DNA of 64,000 nt from MPNP01 sp965215545 (GCA_965215545.1 OZ244066.1:186001-250000), one strand, 5' to 3'. Numbered from the stretch's first letter, positions 18,442-27,856 are shown. Notes: generated by a model from the letters alone, not told the origin. Program-made: numbers and translations.

Positions 18442-19377
18442 TCAGGGAGACGGGGAATCCCCGGAATCGAATTGGCCAGTCGGGATTGACCCGCTGGCAG
18501 GGCCACAGACGCGGCATGTCGGGCACCGGGTACAGGTGATCGAGCGGGTGATGCCATGGAGGGCATCGTAGATCAGGAGTGTATTGGTGAGCACTGTGCC
18601 GATCTCCATGCGGATCTTCATGGCCTCGATGGCTGCCATGGTGCCCACAACACCTGGCAGGGCCCCGAAGACCCCGGCCTCGGCACACGAGGGTGCATCC
18701 CCGGCGACGGGGTCTTCGGGAAACAGGCATTCGTAGCAGGCACTCTGGCCCGGCAAGATCGTGCCGACCTGTCCCTCCCACTGGCTGACGGCCCCGAAAA
18801 CCAGGGGTATGGCGCAGTCATGGCAGGCCCGGTTGACGATCCGCCGGGTCGCCAGACTGTCGGAGCCATCGAGCACAAGGTCATAGCTCCCGATCAGATC
18901 ACGGGCGTTCCCGGCATCAATCCTGACACAGTGTTCCTCGACCGCAACCAGGCGATTCAACCGATGGATGGCCCTGGCGGCACTCTGGGTCTTGAAGGTC
19001 TCGAGGCTGTTTTCATCATGAATGACCTGACGCTGGAGATTGGTCAGGTCCACCCGATCATCATCGACAAGACCAAGGCGCCCAATCCCGCACGATGCAA
19101 GGTACAAGAGGGCCGGAGCACCGATGCCGCCCGCCCCGATGACCAGGATCCCGGACTGTTTGAGTTTGAGTTGGCCCGGGCCACCAATTTCACGCAGGAC
19201 GAGATGGCGGGCATACCGTGTGATCTCATGCGACCCGAGCGCCGCTGTCGCCGGGGTGAGCGCGTCTGGTGTCGGCGCGGGCAGGCGCTGCCGGGCCCGG
19301 ATCCGCAGCCAGCGGAGGATGAGGGCATAGATCGTGGCAAGGGCCAGCAAGCCAAGGATGAGGACCCAGTTGCTCAT
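18442..19377 (-). CDS. moeB: MoeB/ThiF/HesA-family adenylyltransferase with N-terminal membrane helix
   Basis: 311 residues. The E1-like domain has the nucleotide loop GAGGIGAPALLYLASCG (81-97), DDDRVDLTNLQRQ, the zinc pairs C214-xx-C217 and C285-xx-C288, and the C231 loop (SCAEAGVFGALPG) of MoeB. MoeB adenylates the C-terminal glycine of the MoaD small subunit of molybdopterin synthase; thiocarboxylate formation for other sulfur carriers is an alternative. Unusually a hydrophobic helix (residues about 4-22) followed by arginines precedes the domain, so the enzyme is probably membrane-tethered with the catalytic part inside. It lies downstream of coaBC and dut on the same strand, 54 bases from dut. 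Confidence 0.85.
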   Translation of the reverse strand: MSNWVLILGLLALATIYALILRWLRIRARQRLPAPTPDALTPATAALGSHEITRYARHLVLREIGGPGQLKLKQSGILVIGAGGIGAPALLYLASCGIGRLGLVDDDRVDLTNLQRQVIHDENSLETFKTQSAARAIHRLNRLVAVEEHCVRIDAGNARDLIGSYDLVLDGSDSLATRRIVNRACHDCAIPLVFGAVSQWEGQVGTILPGQSACYECLFPEDPVAGDAPSCAEAGVFGALPGVVGTMAAIEAMKIRMEIGTVLTNTLLIYDALHGITRSITCTRCPTCRVCGPASGSIPTGQFDSGDSPSP

Positions 19378-19431
19378 TGGCCAGCCAAACCTGATGCCGG
19401 CAAGGACGTCATGGGTGGGCGCAGGGCGGCA

Positions 19432-19893
19432 TCAGGACCCCGTTGAACCAAAACCGCCCTGCCCGCGCTCGGTGACATCGAGATCCGCAACGGTCTGGAA
19501 TGCAAAGGGTGTCAGTCTGGCGATGACGAGCTGGGCAATCCGATCCCCATGGCTGACGGGGACAGGGTCCGCACCACAGTTGAGCAAGAGAATGCCGATC
19601 TCACCGCGGTAATCACTGTCAATGGTACCAGGGGCATTGAGGACCGTCACACCGGAGCGCATCGCCAGACCCGAACGCGGCCGTATCTGGGCCTCATGGT
19701 TCTCTGGCATGGCAATCCGGAGACCCGTTGGGATCAGCACAAACGCCCCTGGCTTGATCCAGAGACCGGCCTTGCGATCCGCCTCGGGCAGATTGGCCTT
19801 GAGGTCCAGACCTGCAGCCCCGGCACTGGCGCGGGCGGGCAGCCCCAGCGACCGATCGGCATCAGCTGTCCAACTGATGCGAATCCTGATCAT
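19432..19893 (-). CDS. dut: Deoxyuridine 5'-triphosphate nucleotidohydrolase (dUTPase)
   Basis: 153 residues, the usual size of trimeric dUTPase, which hydrolyses dUTP to dUMP and pyrophosphate. The family motifs are present: AGLDLKA, RSGLA, NAPGTIDSDYRGEI (catalytic Asp in the DSDYRG segment), GDRIAQLVI, and the C-terminal P-loop-like RGQGGFGSTG. The start lies inside the 3' end of coaBC (32-base overlap), implying translational coupling. coaBC-dut is a common bacterial pair. Confidence 0.95.
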   Translation of the reverse strand: MIRIRISWTADADRSLGLPARASAGAAGLDLKANLPEADRKAGLWIKPGAFVLIPTGLRIAMPENHEAQIRPRSGLAMRSGVTVLNAPGTIDSDYRGEIGILLLNCGADPVPVSHGDRIAQLVIARLTPFAFQTVADLDVTERGQGGFGSTGS

Positions 19894-21082
19894 TGCTCAA
19901 CTCGTGATGGATGCGCCGGGCAAGCTGGTCGGCCAGGGCCTGTTTGGTCATGCGCGGCCATTCCTCTGCACTGGTCCCGGTCAGGAGGACAACTGCGTTG
20001 GTGTCGCCGCCAAAGGTTCCCCGGGCGGCACTGACATCATTGGCAACGATCCAGTCACACTGCTTGCCGGCCAGTTTGCACCGGGCATTCTCGAGGAGGT
20101 TTTCCGTTTCCGCCGCAAAGCCAACGACCAGTCGGGGCCGGTCGGAGGTCAGACTGGCAACGCTGGCGAGGATATCGGGTGTCTTGACCAGGGCGAGCGA
20201 CGTTGTCTCGGTTCCGGCAGACTTTTTCATCTTCTGTACGTGGACATCTGCCATGCGCCAGTCAGCGACTGCCGCGCAGGCCACGAAGATGTGCGCAGGC
20301 AGCGCTGCATGCACGGCAGCGTGCATCTCACTGGCCGTGGTGACAGCTGTCGTTGCCAGATTGACAGGCGGCGTGATTCCGGTCGGCCCCAACACCAGCC
20401 GGGTCCGGATCCCCCGGGCGGCCAGGGCCGCTGCAATGGCAATGCCCTGTTTGCCGGATGACCGATTGGTCAGGTAGCGGACCGGATCGATGGGTTCCTG
20501 GGTGGGGCCGGCGGTGACGACGGCCGTCAGACCTGTGTCGTGATCGGCAACCAGACCCATCAGAAACCGGCGGATGTCCTCGGGCTCGCTCATGCGGCCC
20601 GGCCCGAAGTCACCGCAGGCCATTTCGCCCTCTTCGGGGCCGACGATGTGAACACCATCACCGATGATGCGGTCAAGATTGCGCTGGGTCGCGGGCTTTT
20701 GCCACATATGCACATTCATGGCCGGAGCACAGACCACCGGGCAGGTGGCGGCCAGCAGGAGTGTCGAGGCCAGGTCGGTGGCCCCGCCCCGGGCCATCGT
20801 GGCCAGAAAATCGGCCGTGGCTGGTGCAATCACGATCATGTCAGCCCATCGGGCCAGCGCGATATGACCAAAATCCGCCTCGGCCATCGGATCCAGCAGG
20901 TCAGGGTTGACAGAGGTCCCGGTCAGCGCCGAGACGGCAAGCGGTGTGACGAACTGCGCACCAGCCGATGTGAGAACCGCCTTGACCTCGGCACCGTCCT
21001 TGCGCAAAAGCCGGATCAGGTCCAGCGTCTTGTAGGCAGAAATCCCGCCGCAAATGATCAGTAGGATGTGCCGATCCTGCAT
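19862..21082 (-). CDS. coaBC: Bifunctional phosphopantothenoylcysteine decarboxylase/phosphopantothenate-cysteine ligase
   Basis: 406 residues, normal for CoaBC, which makes 4'-phosphopantetheine for coenzyme A. The N-terminal flavoprotein domain has GGISAYKTLDLIR, H73, and the signature PAMNVHMW at 120-127; the C-terminal ligase domain starts at AGPTQEPIDPVRYLTNRSSGKQG and carries the lysine motif K-M-K-K-S. ATG at 21082 has AGGAGA 7 bases upstream. It leads a probable coaBC-dut-moeB operon. Confidence 0.95.
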   Translation of the reverse strand: MQDRHILLIICGGISAYKTLDLIRLLRKDGAEVKAVLTSAGAQFVTPLAVSALTGTSVNPDLLDPMAEADFGHIALARWADMIVIAPATADFLATMARGGATDLASTLLLAATCPVVCAPAMNVHMWQKPATQRNLDRIIGDGVHIVGPEEGEMACGDFGPGRMSEPEDIRRFLMGLVADHDTGLTAVVTAGPTQEPIDPVRYLTNRSSGKQGIAIAAALAARGIRTRLVLGPTGITPPVNLATTAVTTASEMHAAVHAALPAHIFVACAAVADWRMADVHVQKMKKSAGTETTSLALVKTPDILASVASLTSDRPRLVVGFAAETENLLENARCKLAGKQCDWIVANDVSAARGTFGGDTNAVVLLTGTSAEEWPRMTKQALADQLARRIHHELSNDQDSHQLDS

Positions 21083-21141
21083 GGCCGTCTCCTGAAGATC
21101 ACATGAACCGGAAGGAGGATCCCGGTGGTGCCTGATGCAAA

Positions 21142-21744
21142 CTAACCATTTTCAGCGGGACCTGCCAGACAGGAGCGGCGAGGCTTGACTCGCGCAAGAT
21201 CAGCCCGCGTATCGATATCACGCAGAATGGCTGTCAGGCCGGTGCGGTGGGGGGACAGGCTCTCGACCGTGTCGGTGAATGCATGGCAGGTCGACCATCG
21301 GACACCGAGGAAACTGCGTCGGGAGAGATGCTGGAGACGGCGCAGTCCGATCAGCCAGTACCCGCCATCATGAGAGGGGCCGAGGACCGACTGGTGGCGG
21401 CCCAGCATGCGGAAGGCATCATTGATGTGGCGGGCTGTGATGCCGGGGATGTCCGAGCCGATCAGGACAACCGGACCCGGCGGCAGGTCGCGGAAGATCC
21501 GGCGCAGCCGGAGACCGAGATCACCCGGGCCCTGGGGCATGCGGGGCAGAGGGACCGGCCAGACCCGGCTGGCAGCGCAACTGTGATCCGGGGTCATCGC
21601 CAGGGTGGTTGTCCAGCGGGAGTCCCAAGCGAGACGGCGGATGAGGTCCTGGGTCTGGATCCGGTACCAGCGGGTGGCAAAGATGGTGCTTGTCTCCCGG
21701 GCCAGCCGGGACTTGATGCGTCCTGGCACGGGCTCCTTGACCAT
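21142..21744 (-). CDS. DUF2064 (TIGR04282-type) GT-A-fold glycosyltransferase-like protein
   Basis: About 200 residues. MVKEPVPGRIKSRLA at the start, VVLIGSDIPGITARHINDAFRML and GPSHDGGYWLIGLR are the hallmarks of the DUF2064 family, which adopts a nucleotide-sugar transferase fold. Function is unknown; some members neighbour glycosyltransferases or molybdenum-cofactor genes. Start at ATG 21744 follows the dapE stop by about 28 bases; most relatives have a few more residues before MVKEP, and a CTG start cannot be excluded. It is the last gene of the dapD-dapE run. Confidence 0.75.
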   Translation of the reverse strand: MVKEPVPGRIKSRLARETSTIFATRWYRIQTQDLIRRLAWDSRWTTTLAMTPDHSCAASRVWPVPLPRMPQGPGDLGLRLRRIFRDLPPGPVVLIGSDIPGITARHINDAFRMLGRHQSVLGPSHDGGYWLIGLRRLQHLSRRSFLGVRWSTCHAFTDTVESLSPHRTGLTAILRDIDTRADLARVKPRRSCLAGPAENG

Positions 21745-21772
21745 GATGATCAGCCGGCGTTGGCAGGTCGGG

Positions 21773-22906
21773 TCAGGCAAAGTACCGTTCGAGGCAGGAT
21801 CGGTAGAGCGCTGTGAGATCAATGATGTCCTGGATGGGCACATTCTCGTCCACCTGGTGCAGGGTCTTGCCAACCAGCCCGAGTTCGAGAACCGGGCAAT
21901 GGTGGCAGATGAACCGGGCATCCGACGTGCCCCCGCCAGTCGACATCCGGGGGGCGACGCCGGTGGCGTCTGCAACAGTCCCGGCAATCAGGGATGTGAA
22001 ATCCCCGGGATCCGTCAGAAAACTTTCGGCCACGGAGACCCGGGTCAGGGTGCCCTGGACCCCATGGGCATGCCTGACAGCATCGAGTTCACCCTGCATC
22101 CAGTCAAGGAGCGACCGCGAGTCATGGAGCACATTGAACCGGATGTTGAGGGCGGCCCGACACTCGGCCGGCACGACATTGCTGGCCATGTTGCCGGTAT
22201 CGATTGAGGTGATGGCCAGCGATGAAGGCGGGAAGTCATCCGTGCCTGCATCAAGACTGTGCGATGCGAGCCGATGCGCAAAGTCGGCCATGGCGCTGAC
22301 CGGATTGATGTAGAGGTCGGGATAGGCGGAATGCCCCTGCCGGCCCAGCATTTGCACACGGACACAAAGCGAGCCCCGTCGACCGATCGTGATGGAGTCC
22401 CCCAGTGTGTCCCTTGAACTTGGCTCACCGACCAGACAGACGTCCATCTGCTGGTCATTGGCCTGCATCCAGTCGAGGATGGCCACGGTGCCATCGGCGG
22501 CAACAGCTTCCTCGTCGCCTGTCAGCGTGATGATGATGGAGCCCTTCGGGGGGTGGGTCCGGACGAGTTCCGTCGCCGCGGTCAGGAACGCTGCCACACC
22601 AGACTTCATGTCGGTTGTCCCGCGGCCCCAGATCCGGCCATCCCGGAGCGTGGCCCCGAACGGATCGTCAGTCCAACTGTCAGGATTGCCGGGTGGAACG
22701 ACATCAGTGTGGCCGTTGAAGCCGAACACGGGCCCGCCGGCTCCCCAACGGGCAAAGAGATTGGGGGTTTCGTTGCGATCCACCCGGATGCAGTCAAAGC
22801 CAGCCGCCGTCAGGATGTCGGCAGCCAGCACGAGGGCCCCACCCTCCGTGGGCGTGACCGAGGGACAGCGCACCAGCTGTCGGGTCAATGCAACCGGATC
22901 ACTCAC
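21773..22906 (-). CDS. dapE: Succinyl-diaminopimelate desuccinylase
   Basis: 377 residues from a GTG start; an ATG slightly upstream is closed off at once. M20 zinc peptidase family: metal-site motifs FNGHTDVVPPG, GRGTTDMKSG and TGDEEAVAADGT, and a C-terminal FICHHCPVLELG with ligand His. Hydrolyses N-succinyl-LL-diaminopimelate in the succinylase branch of lysine/peptidoglycan synthesis. It sits 30 bases downstream of dapD, which makes the succinylated intermediate, so both steps of the branch are encoded together. Confidence 0.94.
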   Translation of the reverse strand: MSDPVALTRQLVRCPSVTPTEGGALVLAADILTAAGFDCIRVDRNETPNLFARWGAGGPVFGFNGHTDVVPPGNPDSWTDDPFGATLRDGRIWGRGTTDMKSGVAAFLTAATELVRTHPPKGSIIITLTGDEEAVAADGTVAILDWMQANDQQMDVCLVGEPSSRDTLGDSITIGRRGSLCVRVQMLGRQGHSAYPDLYINPVSAMADFAHRLASHSLDAGTDDFPPSSLAITSIDTGNMASNVVPAECRAALNIRFNVLHDSRSLLDWMQGELDAVRHAHGVQGTLTRVSVAESFLTDPGDFTSLIAGTVADATGVAPRMSTGGGTSDARFICHHCPVLELGLVGKTLHQVDENVPIQDIIDLTALYRSCLERYFA

Positions 22907-22936
22907 GGGACGTTGGCCATGGATCCTGCCGCCCCC

Positions 22937-23764
22937 TCAATCACGGAGCAGGTCATTGATGGCTGTCTTGCTGCGCGTGCGGGCATCAACCCGTTTCACG
23001 ATCACGGCACAGGCCAGATTGACACCCCCGGTACTGGGCAGTGAGCCCGAGACCACAACGCTGTAGGGTGGAACGTCACCATAGTGGACGGAACCCGTCT
23101 CGCGATCGACAATCTTGGTGGACTGGCCAAGAAAAACGCCCATGCCAATGACGGAACCCTCCCGGACGATCACACCCTCCACAACCTCGGACCGGGCACC
23201 GATGAAGCAATTGTCCTCGATGATCGTCGGTCTGGCCTGCATGGGTTCAAGCACGCCGCCAATACCTGCCCCGCCGGACAGGTGCACATTGCAACCAATC
23301 TGGGCACAGGAGCCGACCGTTGCCCAGGTGTCGACCATGGTGCCGCGATCCACATAGGCGCCGAGATTGACAAAGGATGGCATCAGCACGACCCCGGGGG
23401 CAATATAGGCCGATTTGCGGACGACACAGTTCGGAACCGCCCGGAACCCGGCCGCCTGCCAGTCCGCATCCGTCCATCCCCTGAACTTGGAATCGACCTT
23501 GTCCCACCAGCCGGCACCCTGGGGCCCCCCGGACTGGGGCTCCATGTCCTTGAGCCGAAACCCGAGCAGGACCGCTTTCTTGGTCCATTGATTGACCTGC
23601 CAACTGCCATCATCCTGCTTCTCGGCAACCCTGATCTTGCCCCGGTCCAGGGCATCCAGCGTTGCCTCGACCGCCACCCGCGCCTCACCCTCAGTGGCGG
23701 ACGAGAGAGTTGCCCGAATATCCCATGCTGCCTCAATGGCCGTCTCAAGTGCCTCGATATCCAT
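22937..23764 (-). CDS. dapD: Tetrahydrodipicolinate N-succinyltransferase
   Basis: 275 residues starting at ATG 23764, with AGGAAG about 7 bases upstream. The C-terminal half is a left-handed beta-helix built of hexapeptide repeats (GTMVDTWATVGSCAQIGCNVHLSGGAGIGGVLEP), typical of DapD, which transfers succinyl from succinyl-CoA to tetrahydrodipicolinate. RAVPNCVVRKSAYIAPGVVLMPSFVNLGAYV is the family signature. First gene of a dapD-dapE-DUF2064 run. Confidence 0.95.
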   Translation of the reverse strand: MDIEALETAIEAAWDIRATLSSATEGEARVAVEATLDALDRGKIRVAEKQDDGSWQVNQWTKKAVLLGFRLKDMEPQSGGPQGAGWWDKVDSKFRGWTDADWQAAGFRAVPNCVVRKSAYIAPGVVLMPSFVNLGAYVDRGTMVDTWATVGSCAQIGCNVHLSGGAGIGGVLEPMQARPTIIEDNCFIGARSEVVEGVIVREGSVIGMGVFLGQSTKIVDRETGSVHYGDVPPYSVVVSGSLPSTGGVNLACAVIVKRVDARTRSKTAINDLLRD

Positions 23765-23837
23765 CCCGCTTCCCTGCTCAGCCAACTCCGCTCCGGAGAC
23801 CATCGGATGTATACATGCATTGCCGCCATGCCTGCCA

Positions 23838-25202
23838 CTAGAAGTCCGCATCCGACCCATCCACGGTGGAACCGAGTGGCGGATCCTCGATGCCGGGCGC
23901 GATGCGACTGACGGCAAGCATGAGTCCGGCTCCCAGGGCGAAGAGACCGATGATCGGTATGATCCCGATACGCTGGCTGTCAAAGATCCCGGTCGTCCAG
24001 GCAATCAGCAGGGGGGCAAGAAACGCAGTGGCCTTGCCGGCAAGCGTGTAGAGACCGAAGGCCTCGGCCATGCGCCCTTCGCTGGCCTGGTGCACCATCA
24101 TGGTGCGGGATGCAGCCTGGATCATCCCGCCGGCAGCCCCGATCAGGCACCCGCAGAGAAAGAAGGCCGCGTCCGGCAGGACTGAGCCGGCATCAACCCG
24201 GATCAGGAGGACCGAATCCCGACTGATGGTCACGAGGGTTGCACTGAGCCCCGTCAGCAGGAGCACGGATGCCATGATGACAGGCCAGGGTCCAAGGCGA
24301 CGGTCCGCCAGCCCACCAAGCCAGGCAAACACTGCACCGAAGACCAGCCCGGCCAGACCGAAGGCACCCACCATGGTGATGGGCCATTGCAAGACGCCAA
24401 CGGCATAGATCCCACCAAAGGCAAAGAGGCCATTCAGGGCATCACGATAGAACATTGATGACAGAAGGTAGGCCGAGAGGCTCGGATGCCGGGGGAGGCT
24501 GGCCAGGGTCCTCATGAGACCGGCCAGACCGTCTGCTGCGGTGCTGACCGTCCGGCGGGCGGGGGTCCAGAGAAAGAAAGGGATCATGAAGAGCACATAC
24601 CAGATGGCGGTGAAGGGTCCGACGAAGCGGGTCCCTTCGCGCTCGTTGGCATCAAGCCCGAACAGGGGATCACGTCCGGTAAGGGTCTGGCCACTCTCCC
24701 CTTCGGCGAAGAAATGAAGCAGGATCACGAGCGCCAGGAGGCCGCCGAGATAACCGAACGCCCACCCCTGGCCCGATATCAGGCCAATCTCGGAGCGGTC
24801 CCCGAGATCGGGCAACATGGCATTGGTAATGACCGCGGCAAACTCGACCCCGACAAGTCCCAGGGCAAAGACAATCAGGATCGCCAGGATCTGGTCCGAG
24901 CCCGGCACCGCCCACCAGAGAGCCACCGTGCTGGACACATAGAGCAGGGACGCGGCGAGGACCCAGGCGTGGCTGGTGCCGGTCCGGTCAACCATGGCAC
25001 CGAGCACCGGGGCCAGGATGGCGATGGCGATGCCTGAGGCTGCCAGCATCCAACCCCAGTAGCGCTGGGCGGTAATCGGATCATCCATGACGGCCGAGGC
25101 AAAATAGGGGCCGAAGATGAACGTCAGCAAGAGGGTGGCAAAGGGCTGGCTGGCCCAGTCAAAAAACATCCAGCCGAGAATCCGGCGTTGGGGGGGCGTC
25201 AT
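23838..25202 (-). CDS. MFS transporter of the UMF1 / Atg22-like type
   Basis: 454 residues with about 12 membrane helices. The start FFDWASQPFATLLLTFIFGPYFA and the motif GAMVDRTGTSHAW are characteristic of the UMF1 (vacuole-effluxer Atg22-like) branch of the major facilitator superfamily; a second half starts at HPSLSAYLLSSMFYRDALNGLFAFGGIYA. These proteins are predicted solute or amino-acid exporters; the substrate is unknown. ATG at 25202 is taken since the first helix follows directly. It diverges from yggT, leaving about 126 bases for promoters. Confidence 0.85.
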   Translation of the reverse strand: MTPPQRRILGWMFFDWASQPFATLLLTFIFGPYFASAVMDDPITAQRYWGWMLAASGIAIAILAPVLGAMVDRTGTSHAWVLAASLLYVSSTVALWWAVPGSDQILAILIVFALGLVGVEFAAVITNAMLPDLGDRSEIGLISGQGWAFGYLGGLLALVILLHFFAEGESGQTLTGRDPLFGLDANEREGTRFVGPFTAIWYVLFMIPFFLWTPARRTVSTAADGLAGLMRTLASLPRHPSLSAYLLSSMFYRDALNGLFAFGGIYAVGVLQWPITMVGAFGLAGLVFGAVFAWLGGLADRRLGPWPVIMASVLLLTGLSATLVTISRDSVLLIRVDAGSVLPDAAFFLCGCLIGAAGGMIQAASRTMMVHQASEGRMAEAFGLYTLAGKATAFLAPLLIAWTTGIFDSQRIGIIPIIGLFALGAGLMLAVSRIAPGIEDPPLGSTVDGSDADF

Positions 25203-25328
25203 CGTGGATGAGCGGGACAAGACGATCCCGGTTGCAGCACCGGCCACGGGACCCCCTCGCGGGGACCGGTGCTTGAATCTTTTGGCGGGTACACATAGTG
25301 CCCACAGACAAAGCGGACAGGTGGGGCC

Positions 25329-25610
25329 ATGACCTCGATTGTTGAACTTCTGCTCTTTGCTCTGAATGTCGCGTGGTATGTGGTCATCGCACACGCCCTC
25401 ATGAGCTGGCTGATCTCCATGCAGGTCCTGAACCTCGGATCAACCGTGGTCCGGCAGATCTGGTCCGGGCTGAACCAGTTGCTCGACCCCATCTACTCGC
25501 GCCTGCGACGCTTTCTGCCCAATACCGGCATGATTGATTTTTCGCCCCTGATCCTGATTTTCGGCATTTATTTCCTGCAAGTCCTGATCAGGAACAACCT
25601 CCTCTACTGA
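25329..25610 (+). CDS. yggT: YggT-family membrane protein
   Basis: 93 residues with two hydrophobic segments (LLFALNVAWYVVIAHALMSWLI and LILIFGIYFLQVLI) around a basic loop RLRRFLPNTGMIDFSP, the YggT (CcmK/Ycf19-like) signature with its short length. The family is linked to membrane organisation and osmotic or cell-shape roles, without a defined reaction. It ends 26 bases before the convergent msrA. Confidence 0.88.
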   Translation: MTSIVELLLFALNVAWYVVIAHALMSWLISMQVLNLGSTVVRQIWSGLNQLLDPIYSRLRRFLPNTGMIDFSPLILIFGIYFLQVLIRNNLLY

Positions 25611-25636
25611 CCACCAGGAGCCGCGTCCGCTCTGTC

Positions 25637-26281
25637 TCAGTGGGCAAAGGGCGCGGCATCCCCCCACAGCTCCTTGACCCGCACATCGCGACCACAGGAT
25701 TGCCGATACCGCTTGTACGCCTCAGCCTGGGTCAGGATGCCAAAACGAGTCAGGACCGCATTCGTGCCGAGATAGTAGTCCTGATGCTTGTCGGGAGCCG
25801 GCCAGAAGTCACCCGCACGATTGATCTTCGTGACGATCCGCTGCCCCAATGCCTGCTGGGCATCCCGCCGGGCCTCTGACGCAATCTTGCGTTCGGTGTC
25901 GTTGGCCACGAAGATGCCGGTCCGGTATGGGGGACCGCGATCACAGAATTGGCCCCCGGAGTCGGTGGGATCGATACTGCGGAAAAACAGATCCAGGATC
26001 TCACGGTAGCTCACAACCTCGGGATCATACTCGATCAGCACGGCTTCATAGTGACCCGTTTTTTTGCCTGTCACTTGCCGATAGGTCGGTTTCTCGACAT
26101 GACCGCCCGTAAATCCCGATGTGGTGCTGATCACACCCTCGACGGTATCAAAATCGGATTCCACGCACCAGTAGCACCCACCCGCAACCAACGCGGTTTC
26201 GGTTGCCGCTCCCGCCACAGATGTCAGGGCGAGAAGACCGGTGCCAACAATCCAGGCCCCGATTCGCAATCGTCTCATCAT
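25637..26281 (-). CDS. msrA: Peptide-methionine (S)-S-oxide reductase, exported form
   Basis: 214 residues. After a signal peptide (MMRRLRIGAWIVGTGLLALTSVAGA) comes GGCYWCVESDFD with catalytic C36, the MsrA signature, then GFTGGHVEKPTYRQV, DPTDSGGQFCDRGPPYR and HQDYYLG. Resolving cysteine is probably the one in QSCGRD near the C-terminus. Start ATG 26281 has AAAGGA at about 10 bases. It repairs oxidised methionine, here probably in the periplasm because of the signal peptide, which is less common than the cytoplasmic form. Confidence 0.9.
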   Translation of the reverse strand: MMRRLRIGAWIVGTGLLALTSVAGAATETALVAGGCYWCVESDFDTVEGVISTTSGFTGGHVEKPTYRQVTGKKTGHYEAVLIEYDPEVVSYREILDLFFRSIDPTDSGGQFCDRGPPYRTGIFVANDTERKIASEARRDAQQALGQRIVTKINRAGDFWPAPDKHQDYYLGTNAVLTRFGILTQAEAYKRYRQSCGRDVRVKELWGDAAPFAH

Positions 26282-26364
26282 GTTTTCCCATCCTTTCGAA
26301 AGTCCCGGGTTCCGACACGAGCGATAGCACATGCGTCGAGCCAATTCACCCGGCGATCATGGAC

Positions 26365-26952
26365 TCACCCCGGGAGATGTCTTGCACACACGGCCTGCAT
26401 CAAGCCAAGGACAGCCTGGCAATCGACCAGGGCATTGTGAATGGCGTCCTGTCGCCATGCCGACTGTTCATGGCGGGCCGCATCGGCAAGTTTGTGCCAC
26501 TTCCAGTCACCATAGAACCCCGGGACACCCCGGTAGGCCGCATAATCCTTCATGATGCAGCGACCCTGAAGCGGCACATGGGGCATGTCATATCGCTGAT
26601 TTGTCTGCCGGATCAGCCGCACGTCGTAATCGAGGTTGTAGACCAGCACGACATCCACCGTGGCCAGGACTGTCGCATAGGTTTCATGATGCTCGATCCA
26701 GGGACGGGCCCCGAGGGCCATCAGGCGCTCGCGGGTGAGACCATGAATCGCACTGGCACCTGCGGGCACCTCCCCGGCAGGCAGGACATAGGCATCGAAT
26801 GCCGTCGCCCCCGTCGTCCGGATGGCTGACAGTTGCACGATTTCGGCATCCGCCCTCACCCCGGTCGTCTCGGTATCGAGGATCAGGACATCATCCCGAT
26901 CAAGGAGATTCGCCCATTCCCTGACAATCTGCTGTTGCCTGTCATTGGTCAT
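26365..26952 (-). CDS. DnaQ-like 3'-5' exonuclease (DEDDh)
   Basis: 195 residues of RNase H-fold exonuclease. Exo I LILDTETTGV supplies Asp and Glu, Exo II VLVYNLDYDVRLI supplies Asp, and Exo III HNALVDCQAVLGL supplies His and Asp, so all DEDDh residues are kept. Stand-alone DnaQ-like exonucleases act in DNA proofreading, repair or RNA trimming; this one is not the polymerase III epsilon subunit, which is longer. It lies between msrA and the amino-acid ABC transporter without obvious functional link. Confidence 0.85.
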   Translation of the reverse strand: MTNDRQQQIVREWANLLDRDDVLILDTETTGVRADAEIVQLSAIRTTGATAFDAYVLPAGEVPAGASAIHGLTRERLMALGARPWIEHHETYATVLATVDVVLVYNLDYDVRLIRQTNQRYDMPHVPLQGRCIMKDYAAYRGVPGFYGDWKWHKLADAARHEQSAWRQDAIHNALVDCQAVLGLMQAVCARHLPG

Positions 26953-27079
26953 CCTCGCCTCCTTCCCTCACAGCCGCGTCGACCGTTCCCATGCCGGTGC
27001 CGGACCGGCCGTGCGACCTGACCCGCAATCACAGCCCCGGCAGGCGACGGGACATGGGTCAGGTCGCCACCCATCACGA

Positions 27080-27856
27080 TCAGTTGGCAAGCCGCCATTT
27101 CCGACCCAGACTGTCAAAAAAGCCCCGCTCCTGCTTCAGGGCAATCCAGGTGTTGATGTAGTTGATCCAGACCTGGTCGTCCTGGGGCAGCAGCATGGCG
27201 ATCGGTGTCCGGGCCCGCGGTTCCGAGACGGGAACGATCCGCAGATCGGCGTATCTGTCCACGAGTGTGTACGCCTCGACATTGGATGTGATGTGGGCAT
27301 CGGCCCGACCCGCCAGGACCTCCTGGAAGTCACGGGCCGGTGCTTCCACGATCCGGTGTTCGGCATTGGGGAAGAATTGCCTGACCTGCTGTTCCTGGGT
27401 TGTGCCGAGCGTGGCGGCCACCACCATGCCGGGCCTGTCAAGATCATCCCAGTCCGTGATCGTGTCCACATGACGGGCATGGATGAGTGGGACCGTGGCC
27501 AGGGAGAAATAACTGCTTGAATACCCGGCGGCCTTGGCCCGGGACGGGGAGATCGATGCCGATCCCGTGATATGGTAAGTGCCGGCCGTGACCCCGCTGA
27601 CAAGGGTTTTCCAGTCAGTGGGCACGAACTCGACCTCGACGCCGAGATCCTTGGCCAGTTCGGCCATGACATCGATGTCGTAGCCCATGTAACTGTTGGT
27701 GGCTGGATCCTTCATGGTCATCGGGTTCCAGTCCCCCGTGGTGCCGACCTTGAGGACACCCGCGTTCAGGATTTCGTTGAGCAGCGATTGGGCATTCGCC
27801 GGGATGGCCGCTGACCCTGCCACAAGCATCACGGCGATTGTTCTGAGAAATTTCAT
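27080..27856 (-). CDS. Polar amino-acid ABC transporter substrate-binding protein
   Basis: 258 residues with a signal peptide (MKFLRTIAVMLVAGSAAIPANAQ) and the SBP-bac-3 fold: GVLKVGTTGDWNPMTMKDPATNSYMGYDIDVMAELAKDLGVEVEFVPTDWKTL, then a segment GTYHITGSASISPSRAKAAGYSS. The sequence also resembles cyclohexadienyl dehydratase-type proteins, a known offshoot of this fold. It is divergently placed from an ATPase and a permease gene of the same transporter class, so it probably serves as their periplasmic receptor. ATG 27856 has GGAG 7 bases upstream. Confidence 0.85.
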   Translation of the reverse strand: MKFLRTIAVMLVAGSAAIPANAQSLLNEILNAGVLKVGTTGDWNPMTMKDPATNSYMGYDIDVMAELAKDLGVEVEFVPTDWKTLVSGVTAGTYHITGSASISPSRAKAAGYSSSYFSLATVPLIHARHVDTITDWDDLDRPGMVVAATLGTTQEQQVRQFFPNAEHRIVEAPARDFQEVLAGRADAHITSNVEAYTLVDRYADLRIVPVSEPRARTPIAMLLPQDDQVWINYINTWIALKQERGFFDSLGRKWRLAN

